Shown: positions 1-6,669 of the stretch, in pieces
Layout of the letters: every line of letters starts with the position of its first letter
Numbering within the stretch: position 1 is the stretch's first letter
Assembly (NCBI GenBank): GCA_049509915.1
Contig: JBEKZL010000283.1
Location: 1 to 9,504 of the forward strand
Length of the DNA: 9,504 nucleotides
From: JBEKYD01 sp049509915
Lineage (GTDB): Bacteria > Acidobacteriota > Terriglobia > Bryobacterales > Bryobacteraceae
Reading direction: 5' to 3'
The notes under the pieces: model-generated
What the model was told of the DNA's origin: nothing
What the model saw: the letters and a program-made list of their open reading frames with translations, nothing else
Database searches by the model: none
Program-made: the position numbers and the translations under genes

Positions 1-2813
1 CTTTCCGGACACTCGAAAATACCGGGCGACTGCGGCGACATGGTCACCGTGCCGGCGCCGTAAACCTGTTGGGTGGTGGCGTCCACCACTTCCAGCGTGG
101 CCGTACCGGAGGTGGGCGCGGCATTGGGAACCTGGAAGTTGATCTGGCCGGCGCCCGCGAAGTACAGCGGAACCGGGACGCCGTTAAACAGCACCTGTAG
201 GTTTCCCAGCGTGGTGCCGAGCGGAAGGCTGGCGGCTGGAACGTACAGGGAGCTCGGCCCGAACTGGGTCGGGGAGGCTATTTGGTAGATCGTCGCGGCC
301 ATGCCGGGCGCGATGTTTTTGTAAGCCAGGAAACTGGCGCCGTTGACAGCCGTCAGGCCCTGGTAGTAAACCGAAATACGGCTCGTGGCATCGGCCACAA
401 ACAGGTCGCCGTATTGGTCCTGCAGAACGGCGAGGGTTGCCTGGCTGGCGTAAACCGTGCCATTCGACACCGGGTTGAGCGCCAAAGTCTCATATTTCGG
501 GAAGCGAATGCAGGTATTGTTTCCACCGTTGGCCACCCAGATTTCGCCGGTCGAGGAATTTACAAAAATGCCGACCGGCGTAGAGATGCCGTTGCCCGTA
601 AGCGTAATCAGCGGGTTGGAGCCGGTGCTGGAGGCGGTGTTGGGATCACCAAAAATCTGCACCCGGTTGTTGCTTGTATCGGCCACATAGAGTTGGCCGC
701 TGGTGTCGGCGGCGATATGGTGCGGGGCGCTCAACTGGGTTGGGCCGCTGCCGGCTGTGGTGGAGGTGAAACTCTGCTGTCCGAAGACCCTGGTGGCTGC
801 CTTTCCGTTATCGGTGCCGGCGACGAAGGTGCCGTTGGCCGTAAATGGAATGTAGAGTACGCGGTTAAACTCCTGGTCGGCAACCAGCAAGCCGTTCACG
901 CCGCTAAAAGCCAGGCCGTACGGGCCGCCCATGGTGCTCTGGCTGGCCACCTGGTTGGAAAAGGTGAAGCTGGATTGTCCCAGCACCAGGTCCGCCGCGG
1001 GCAGCGTGGGCAGGGTGGGGTAGTTCGCAAAGGGAGCGGGGAAGCGCAGCACCCGGCCGTTGGCGCGGTCGGCTACATAGAGATTGCCGGCCGAATCCAC
1101 CAGCACGTCGGTGGGCTGGCAGAGGCTGGTGGCGGTGGGCTGAGCGCCGTCGCCGCTGGGGTAGTTGCATAGCCCCGTGGTAAAGTCCTTCTGGCCGATG
1201 ACGAGGGTGGCGTAGGCGCCGGGAGCGATCTTGCGCGCGTCGTAGAAAGCCAATACGCGGTTATTGTAAGTGTCGGCTACGTAAAGATGCGGCACGCTGC
1301 CGGTCGCGTCGAGCGCGAGGCCGGTGTCGGCGGCGGCCCCGCCGTTGCTAAAGCTGAGGAAATCGAATTCCTTGCCTTCGATCAGGTTGATCGAAGAAGC
1401 GGTCAACGAAGCTTGTCCCAAGACCGAGGAGGCGTTGGAAAAAGTAGCGCCGGATACAAGGTTGAAGGCCAACACGCGATTATTGGAGGTATCGGCAACG
1501 AACAGTTGATTGCTGGCAGGGTAGTAGACGGCGCCGCCGGGCAGGTACAGCGAGCCGCTGGTGGCCGGTGGGGTGACGATCGTCGTCGAGGTGGTGCCAT
1601 TGGCGCCGAAGGCGGTGAAGCCGCTCTGCCCGACTACATAGCTGGCCGGCGGCGAGAAGGAGGTCGCCTGGGCCGGCCACTTCGCATACGGCGGGAAGAT
1701 CAGAATACGGTTATAGCCGGAATCCACCACGCCCACACTCGAATCGGCCAGGAAGAAGAGCCCCTCGGGGTAAGCGAGCAATGTCTGCCCCTCGAGCGTC
1801 TGGGCTTGGCTTTGGGTCAGGCCGGTCAGCTCGGACGCCTGCAGCACCCCCATGATGCGGGTGGCCGAAGCCGCCGTGCCGAAAACGCCGCCGGCAGGCA
1901 CGAACACCAGAACCCGGCTGAAATTGGACGGGTTGCTGGTGTCCGAATCGGACACAAAGAGATTGCCGCTGCCATCGAAACCAAGCGCCAGGGGAACGGC
2001 GAACTGGTCGGTGATGGTCATGCCGTTGGTGGTGCCGGCGCCGATAGTGGTGTTATAGGTCGACGTCAGGTTGGGTTGGCCAAGTTCCACCGTCGCTGCA
2101 GGGTTGCTGGTGCCGGCGGCGATGGCGCTTTGGGGAAACTCGAGCACGCGGCGGTTCCCCGGATCCGTCGTCCAAAGGTTGCCGTTAGCGTCGAACGCGA
2201 TGGTAATCGGAACGCCGGATGCGAAATAGACCCCTTGCGCGCCAACCTGGCCGGTGTAGTTGGCGGTTTTGGTGCTGACGCTGGGCTGGCCGATCACCAT
2301 GTCCGGCTCGATTGGCAAGCCGGTCTGTGCAAACGGGTGGGGAAATCGAATGATGCGGTTGTTGTTGGTGTCCGCCACGTACAGGTTTCCCTGGTAAACG
2401 GCCAGGCCGGTGGGAAAACTAAGCCCCGACGACCCCGGCGATGTTGTGGTTCCCGGTCCGTAGGCTCCGGTGGAATACCGGTCGACCTGCCCGATGACCA
2501 AATCCGCCGCTTGGCCATTGGTAAAGCCGGTCGCGTTCTTCCATGCCAGAACCCGATTATTATTGCTATCGGATACGTAAAGGTAAGGGGGAGTCACGCT
2601 GGTATCGAGCGCCACATTTTCGGGATTGAACAGCTCCCTGCCTTCGACAAGGTTGGGATTGGCCGATTCCGGAGCCGTCACGGTAGTCCCGGCGGGCTGC
2701 CCAACGGCCGCCGAAGGCTGTGCGTTCAAGGTCACACTGTTGGTCGTAGACTGGGGGTAACCAATGGCGCTCCACAACAAGGCGCAAGGGATGCTTAGAT
2801 ACTTAATTTTCAT
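1..2813 (-). CDS. Secreted NHL-repeat beta-propeller protein, C-terminus cut by window edge
   Basis: An open frame runs uninterrupted from an ATG at 2813 to the left edge, giving about 937 residues with no stop inside the window. The start is MKIKYLSIPCALLWSAIGY, a short basic end followed by a hydrophobic stretch, so it looks like a Sec signal peptide. About twelve copies of an NHL-type strand, best example FVADTSNNRVLAF, recur every 50-80 residues (near 80, 145, 213, 283, 363, 438, 511, 579, 641, 708, 758 and 801). Many are followed by a 'VIGQ/VLGQ/VFGQ' strand that closes a blade. From about residue 820 a different domain begins, with GQINFQVP and, at the edge, SPGIF. This Ig-like C-terminal domain is one I associate with exported proteins of Bryobacterales. 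NHL propellers usually bind proteins, glycans or RNA; no enzymatic motif is visible, so the ligand is unknown. A GGA lies about 7 nt upstream of the ATG as a weak ribosome site. Confidence 0.9.
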   Translation of the reverse strand, partial: MKIKYLSIPCALLWSAIGYPQSTTNSVTLNAQPSAAVGQPAGTTVTAPESANPNLVEGRELFNPENVALDTSVTPPYLYVSDSNNNRVLAWKNATGFTNGQAADLVIGQVDRYSTGAYGPGTTTSPGSSGLSFPTGLAVYQGNLYVADTNNNRIIRFPHPFAQTGLPIEPDMVIGQPSVSTKTANYTGQVGAQGVYFASGVPITIAFDANGNLWTTDPGNRRVLEFPQSAIAAGTSNPAATVELGQPNLTSTYNTTIGAGTTNGMTITDQFAVPLALGFDGSGNLFVSDSDTSNPSNFSRVLVFVPAGGVFGTAASATRIMGVLQASELTGLTQSQAQTLEGQTLLAYPEGLFFLADSSVGVVDSGYNRILIFPPYAKWPAQATSFSPPASYVVGQSGFTAFGANGTTSTTIVTPPATSGSLYLPGGAVYYPASNQLFVADTSNNRVLAFNLVSGATFSNASSVLGQASLTASSINLIEGKEFDFLSFSNGGAAADTGLALDATGSVPHLYVADTYNNRVLAFYDARKIAPGAYATLVIGQKDFTTGLCNYPSGDGAQPTATSLCQPTDVLVDSAGNLYVADRANGRVLRFPAPFANYPTLPTLPAADLVLGQSSFTFSNQVASQSTMGGPYGLAFSGVNGLLVADQEFNRVLYIPFTANGTFVAGTDNGKAATRVFGQQSFTSTTAGSGPTQLSAPHHIAADTSGQLYVADTSNNRVQIFGDPNTASSTGSNPLITLTGNGISTPVGIFVNSSTGEIWVANGGNNTCIRFPKYETLALNPVSNGTVYASQATLAVLQDQYGDLFVADATSRISVYYQGLTAVNGASFLAYKNIAPGMAATIYQIASPTQFGPSSLYVPAASLPLGTTLGNLQVLFNGVPVPLYFAGAGQINFQVPNAAPTSGTATLEVVDATTQQVYGAGTVTMSPQSPGIFECPE

Positions 2814-3098
2814 AGAGATTCCAGGCGGGCGCGACGCGGGAGCGCTCTTCAAAAAGCATACCAGACCGGGTCGGCCCCGCGACATAGGGTGAGTACCAGG
2901 AGTACACTCGCAACGTCCCTAATGGCACACCTTTAGAAGGCCAAACTGTCGCGCCGGACGCCACATTGTAGCCCCCTAATCACGCCGCCGGCGGATGAGA
3001 GAAGGAACTGACCGGTCGCCGATCGCGACCCGTAGCGCTTCGGTCATTCCGGCGGCCTGGATTCGGACAGCTTCCTCTGTTAAAATCGAATCGTCTAC
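2814..3098. other. Intergenic region between the NHL gene and tRNA-Gln
   Basis: These 285 bases separate two divergent genes, so promoters for both must lie here. A short direct repeat GTACTC (minus strand, near 2893-2909) is visible. The only promoter element I can point to is the tRNA -10 box listed separately. I see no convincing gene. Confidence 0.5.
3081..3086 (+). promoter_or_regulatory. Probable -10 box of the tRNA-Gln promoter
   Basis: TAAAAT lies 12 bases before the tRNA 5' end, a spacing compatible with a short 5' leader removed by RNase P. It is AT-rich within a GC-rich stretch. No good TTGACA-like -35 box is visible at 16-18 bp upstream, so the call rests on the -10 box and its position. 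Confidence 0.4.
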
Positions 3099-3172
3099 TG
3101 GGACGTCGTCTAACGGTAAGACTGCAGACTCTGGATCTGCGTATCGGGGTTCGAATCCCTGCGTCCCAGCCA
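3099..3172 (+). tRNA. tRNA-Gln (anticodon CUG)
   Basis: A full cloverleaf can be folded. The acceptor strands TGGGACG (3099-3105) and CGTCCCA (3162-3168) pair perfectly. The anticodon stem GCAGA/TCTGC (3124-3128 and 3136-3140) encloses the loop CTCTGGA, giving anticodon CTG at 3131-3133, which reads CAG (glutamine). The T arm has loop TTCGAAT. Discriminator G (3169) is followed by an encoded CCA (3170-3172). It is a likely core gene, and its 3' end appears to have served as the insertion point for the integrase module that begins 14 bp downstream. Confidence 0.96.
3140..3172 (+). other. Putative attachment site at the 3' end of tRNA-Gln
   Basis: Tyrosine integrases of genomic islands commonly recombine into the T-arm and acceptor end of a tRNA gene and restore it. 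The integrase stop codon lies 14 bp from the CCA of this intact tRNA, which is the usual geometry of an island end. The second copy of the repeat that would mark the far end was not found in this window, so the exact core sequence and the island's length are unknown. This is inference from position only. Confidence 0.4.
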
Positions 3173-3186
3173 ATCAAACCAACAAT

Positions 3187-4346
3187 TTAGCCGGTTCGCT
3201 CCCCGCAAAATCCCGTGTTGACATCAGGTGTGCCCAAAGTGTGCCCAGGTTGTGTAGGATTGGTTTTCCCGGCCACGTAGGTTTCAAGTTTTCGGGCGGC
3301 ATCGTGGAGGTCCCGCTCGCTCACAATGTTGTACCGCTCGAACACCGAGCGGGTCTTGTGTCCGCTAATTCGCATGGCCACCGATTCCGGGTTGGGGCGA
3401 GCCCGGCAGCTTCGCACGCCGTCCTCCAGGAGCGCTGGAAGCGGCCGATCTTCCCCCCGGATTCGTTGAAGAATACCCACTGGCAAGTAGGAAACTTCGT
3501 GTCCCGGATGGATTGCTGCATGGCCAGCGTCTCGTATAGCTCCGTCGTCAACGGCAGGTTCCGGGCTTCGTGGTTTTTTGTGGTGCCCGGCTCCAGCCGC
3601 ACGAGTCGTTCCATCAGGTCCACCTGCGACCATTGCAGCGCGAGAATCTCCCCACGCCGACAGCCCGTATAGTAGGCGAACGTAAGGACCGGGCGTAGAT
3701 ATGCCGGCAGCGCCACCCGCATGGCGAAGAACTGTTCGTGCTCGAAAAAGCCTTTGCGGACATTGTGCTCCTCCAGCATCGGGATATGCGGTACGCTCAC
3801 GACTTTGCGCAGTGTGCTTTTCCAGGCGAGGTAGAAGCCGTGCTTGAGTAGGGCCAACTCCCGGTTGATGGTGGCATTGCACGCCGGCGTGATGGGAATC
3901 TGCTTCACCTCGTTGAGCCGCCCACGATATGGCCGGGTGCCCTGGTCGCTGCCCCGCCTGAATCCGACGTATTTCTTGACCACTTCTGTAGACACCGCTG
4001 TTGCGCGGCGCCCACGACAGTACGGCCGAAGCTGATGTTCGATTGCAGCTCTGGCGAATCGAACCGCCTTGCCATTCGTCTTGTAATCCAGCAGAACGTC
4101 ATCCAAAAGTTGCTCCACGGTGGTTCTCTCAATCCGAGGGCCGTGGAACGCACCGGTTACCATTTCCCCGATTCGGGTTTTCAGTAGCCGCTCGGCGTCG
4201 CCGTACTTTTGCGACTTGCTGCTTTCGCGGAAGACTTGCCCTCCCGCCGAATATTTGATCCACCAGTGGCCAAGTTCCGCAGTGGTGCCGCCAGGCTGCT
4301 TCTTTTTGCGCTTGAAGATGCAGCCGAACTGTGGTTTTCGTGTCAT
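3187..4346 (-). pseudogene. Tyrosine recombinase (island integrase), inactivated by internal deletion and frameshift
   Basis: The coding sequence starts at ATG 4346 (MTRKPQFGCIFKRKKK). It runs about 318 residues to 'CEAAGLAP' (near 3393), then homology continues in another frame from 'PESVAMRISGHK' (3390) for 67 codons to a TAA at 3187. In the first frame are the N-terminal strand region ('WWIKYSAGGQVFRES'), a core-binding domain, and the catalytic domain with the first Arg in TGCRRGEIL (R230) and the hairpin Lys (K257, TTKNHEAR). In the second frame are the late His (SGHK) and the nucleophile Tyr (ERYNI). The segment that normally carries HxxR (HDLRRTAVRN-type, roughly 20 residues) is absent at the junction. 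Both a catalytic Arg/His pair and the frame are therefore lost, and the protein should be inactive. An open frame extends upstream to 4478, but the family-like start is at 4346; AAGGAG lies about 15 nt before it. It follows the HTH gene at 4420-4707 on the same strand. Confidence 0.85.
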
Positions 4347-4419
4347 TTCGCTTTCGCAATACTCCTTTCTCTGGACAGAAGGCCAGCGCCACAGGTATAC
4401 TGCGCATCCCGCCACGAAG

Positions 4420-4707
4420 TCAACCTGTGCCCGCTTCTTTGTTCTGCTCGATCCAGGCGTCGAGGTTGCGAACATCAAGAAAGACTCTCCGATCAGCCCG
4501 CACGATCGGCAGCCGGCCCGCGGACACCATGTGCTGTACGGAAGCTTTGGTGCGGCCCAGATATGAAGCCGCCTGGTCTACTGTAAAGAGTCGAGGGGCC
4601 GCCTGTCGCGAAACCGCGCCCGGCATCGAAGGCTTCAGTTTTTCTGCCACACGCTCGGCGAGTGCGTCAAGCAGGGATTCCAGGTCAATGTTGGCGGGTT
4701 GAATCAT
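4420..4707 (-). CDS. Excisionase-type helix-turn-helix DNA-binding protein
   Basis: This 95-residue protein has an N-terminal amphipathic helix (LESLLDALAERVAEKL). From about residue 39 to 88 it carries a MerR-like HTH_17 'excisionase family' domain: LFTVDQAASYLGRTKASVQH, then the wing region RLPIVRADRRVFLDVRNLDAWIE. Such proteins bind the ends of integrated elements to direct excision, or act as small regulators of the integrase. The start is well supported: AGAGGTG (4719-4713) stands 5 nt before the ATG. It lies 73 bp upstream of the integrase on the same strand, so the two probably formed one transcript. It appears intact although its partner integrase is broken. A role as regulator rather than true excisionase cannot be excluded. 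Confidence 0.8.
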   Translation of the reverse strand: MIQPANIDLESLLDALAERVAEKLKPSMPGAVSRQAAPRLFTVDQAASYLGRTKASVQHMVSAGRLPIVRADRRVFLDVRNLDAWIEQNKEAGTG

Positions 4708-5169
4708 TGGAACACCTCTGGCACGGACGCGCGTAGTAGCGCTCTACGAAGACCCGAGCGATTGAACGGGATTATTCTCAGCCACATTTCGGCCAACCTC
4801 GCACACCGGTCCACAAAGAAAAGGGAGTGGGGCGCCGTGGTTCCGAACAAATTTTTCGACCCGGCCACCGGCAACAAATGAACGTTGTGAACTTCCAGCC
4901 GGGTCTGTCCCGCGGCGCCGCGCGACCCCGCCGCGCCCGCAATTCCCCTGTTATCAATCAATTTTCCGAGAGAACAGAGTAGAGAAGCGACGATTAGAGG
5001 TTCACGGGACAGAGCCGGCGCGAAGTTGCCTTGCCATATTGTCTGCGCGGCACCTCGGCCGCCGCGCCGACCATGCCAGGGAAGGGAGGAAATCACAGCC
5101 AGTTTCAATTCACAGCATTGATAGAGAATGAACCACTGAGCGTGTTCCACGGCGGTACCGAAGCTCGGG
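4708..5169. other. Gene-poor accessory DNA upstream of the integrase module
   Basis: About 460 bases without a gene I can support. A 148-codon minus frame crosses it, but the translation has no recognisable domain and a composition typical of a GC-rich chance frame. The stretch 4895-4945 is nearly pure G/C. The promoter of the HTH-integrase pair should be near its left end, but I see no clear -35/-10 pair. It may be decayed sequence. Confidence 0.4.
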
Positions 5170-5274
5170 CTATTTGCGTGCGCGAGCTGTTTTGGCGATT
5201 TCCTCTTTGCTGCCTGGCTCTTGTGATATGCCTTCAGAACCGGGCAGACTCGGGATCTTTAGTGCTTCTATGGC

Positions 5275-5577
5275 TCACCCGGAAAGGGCACGGGGTTCGC
5301 CATTGGAAGCCAGAGCGCTCCCAATGCTGCCAGAGCCGCTGGGAGGCTCTGAAGCGGGAAGATGCCTGTCTTCTTCGGCCGAAGGTGTCGGCGCGGGCCT
5401 TTCAGACTTTAGCCAGCTGTCAGCATAGTCGATCAGCCATTCAGGTGGAGAGCCCGATTTGGTGTCAACCAGGTTGCAGGCTGAGGCCCAACGTTGAATA
5501 ACTGCTCGTGCAGCGCGCTCAAACTGTTCTTGCGCTTCAACACCGACGTAGCGCGTGTATTGCAGATGTTGGGTCAC
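5275..5577 (-). CDS. Hypothetical protein, probably damaged
   Basis: The frame gives 100 residues from a GTG at 5577. The segment QYTRYVGVEAQEQFERAARA and the following WLIDYADSWLKSE look like a genuine small helical protein, and the tail is Pro/Ser/Glu-rich. I do not recognise a family. Two signs suggest the gene was longer. Upstream of the GTG the same frame stays open to about 5669 and reads plausibly (SPLKRLQEEFYPEWHDARSN), but it has no ATG before two stop codons; an ATG at 5693 in another frame (MQSKHDRNKTK) could be the original start separated by a frameshift. Downstream, after the TGA at 5275, the frame is open for 34 more codons and ends in a charged tail (SKEEIAKTARARK) with a TAG at 5170-5172. 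It is therefore either a short gene or a remnant of one spanning about 5170-5693. Confidence 0.5.
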   Translation of the reverse strand: MTQHLQYTRYVGVEAQEQFERAARAVIQRWASACNLVDTKSGSPPEWLIDYADSWLKSERPAPTPSAEEDRHLPASEPPSGSGSIGSALASNGEPRALSG

Positions 5578-5669
5578 GTGGTTTGAGCGCGCATCATGCC
5601 ATTCGGGGTAGAACTCCTCCTGTAGACGCTTAAGCGGGCTTTTGGCGAAATTACTAAGAGTTTCGTTTT

Positions 5670-5992
5670 ATTACGGTCATGTTTCGATTGCATGCAGTGC
5701 TGGTAAAATAAGACGCGCGCGCGTGCGAATTCGAGGCTCGCGCAGATCGAAAATATGTGCCAAAAGGCGGGGAAATAGGTTGATAACCAACCGCGTGCCG
5801 GGCCGTGCGAAACCGACGCCGCGTGAGGCGCCACCGCGTTGCCGGCGGCCAGCCGCGACAGAGTTGTCACCGGCCCCCGCGCCTCGGGCGGCGCCAGAGC
5901 CCAAAAGCCACCCGCATTACCGCGGGGATCCACTTGTCAACTGAACTGCGCATCCGCTGCCTCCGGCCGGCGCGCCGGAAATGTGCCAGGCC
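5670..5992. other. Gene-free stretch between the two hypothetical genes
   Basis: About 320 bases. Frames crossing it translate to Arg/Ala/Pro-rich chance sequence on both strands. A CG-alternating run (5713-5724) and a perfect 12-bp palindrome near the right end (5967-5978) are the only visible structures. Part of the left end may be the lost 5' end of the hypothetical gene on its left. Confidence 0.4.
5962..5979 (-). terminator. GC hairpin after the 165-residue gene
   Basis: TCCGGC (5962-5967) and GCCGGA (5974-5979) can form a six-pair stem with a six-base loop, and CCGGCGCGCCGG inside it is a perfect palindrome. It stands 13 bp downstream of the stop codon of the gene at 5993-6490, where a terminator would be expected. 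No T-run follows in the minus direction, so an intrinsic terminator is doubtful and the palindrome may be chance in GC-rich DNA. Confidence 0.2.
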
Positions 5993-6490
5993 TCAATTCG
6001 GCTTCATCCCGTCGCCTTCCTTAGATTTAAGCCGCTTCCTCGCTGCCTCGCGTACGATCCGATTCACGATCACGCTGGCCGCCCCTGTTTGCTTTTGAAT
6101 GTCGCGTCCTAAAGCGGTTTCGGCTTCTTTCGCTGGTGGCTGCTTATCCCGCAGTCGCGTACGTTCCAACTCAGCCGCTCCCTGAACTTGCTTGCGCCCT
6201 GCGTCCGAGTAGTCCAGCCCTGTCTCGTCCCGCTCGGCTATAGCGAGGGCTTCTCGAAGAACCGGATAGCACGCTTCCATAATGTGATCTTCGGTGGCTT
6301 CGCCAATGCTCGCTAGTTCAATCTGCCCGTCGTCGCCAAGTCGAAAATCGAACATGCAGTCGGCCATGCGCATGAGGAATGCCTGCTCGGCATTGCCCCA
6401 TTCATCGAGCAATTCAACCGCATCGGTCTTCGTTCTGGCGTTTACGATGGAGAAATCGCCGTTGGGCCATCGACAGAGGTAGATCGCCAT
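5993..6490 (-). CDS. Conserved-looking hypothetical protein, 165 residues
   Basis: The product begins MAIYLCRWPNGDFSIVNAR, which resembles hypothetical proteins I recall from Acidobacteria and Proteobacteria; no function is known to me. Residues 1-90 look like a compact alpha/beta domain with acidic patches (FDFRLGDDGQIELASIGEAT, then YPVLREALAIAE). Residues 95-165 are charged and helical (AAELERTRLRDKQPPAKEAE, then IVNRIVREAARKRLKSKEGD), possibly a nucleic-acid- or partner-binding tail. There is no signal peptide and no membrane segment, so it is probably cytoplasmic. The ribosome site is weak (a GGGG about 16 nt upstream). It lies 179 bp downstream of the polymerase gene on the same strand, so co-transcription is possible but not shown. 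Confidence 0.75.
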   Translation of the reverse strand: MAIYLCRWPNGDFSIVNARTKTDAVELLDEWGNAEQAFLMRMADCMFDFRLGDDGQIELASIGEATEDHIMEACYPVLREALAIAERDETGLDYSDAGRKQVQGAAELERTRLRDKQPPAKEAETALGRDIQKQTGAASVIVNRIVREAARKRLKSKEGDGMKPN

Positions 6491-6669
6491 GCAATGAGGT
6501 TAGCAACCCCAGCCGGTTGTTTTCTTGGTCCCCAGGCCTTAGAAACTGTGCGCTGACTCCTTGTAGGTGGCGGTCCTGGGCCCGCCCGTCGCGCCACAGT
6601 GCCCCAAGTTGCCCTGTCGGTGGACGCCGCGATCAGTGACTCGGTATCGCTGGCGCGCAAAGCTAATAG

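Noticed and set aside
282..2798. Two long plus-strand frames (296 and 503 codons) opposite the NHL gene
   Set aside because: They are Gly/Arg/Ala-rich antisense shadows of the repetitive NHL gene, whose own frame has a signal peptide and clear repeats.
2995..3672. 225-codon plus-strand frame crossing the tRNA and integrase
   Set aside because: It reads through the tRNA gene and antisense to the integrase; the translation has no domain and is a shadow frame.
4704..5150. 148-codon minus frame upstream of the HTH gene
   Set aside because: No recognisable motif, composition of a chance frame, and its end overlaps the true start and ribosome site of the HTH gene.
5778..5792. Inverted repeat GGTTG/CAACC in the gene-free stretch
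   Set aside because: Five-pair stem expected by chance; no promoter next to it.
5574..5933. 119-codon minus frame over the gene-free stretch
   Set aside because: Low-complexity Ala/Gly/Arg start and no family resemblance; its end only overlaps the small hypothetical gene in another frame, though the ATG at 5693 within it may be that gene's old start.
6504..6519. Small inverted repeat CAACC/GGTTG before the 165-residue gene
   Set aside because: Only five pairs with a six-base loop; too short to argue for a regulatory hairpin.
6442..6660. 72-codon minus frame between polymerase and the 165-residue gene
   Set aside because: No ribosome site, no motif, and it overlaps the well-supported start of the downstream gene.
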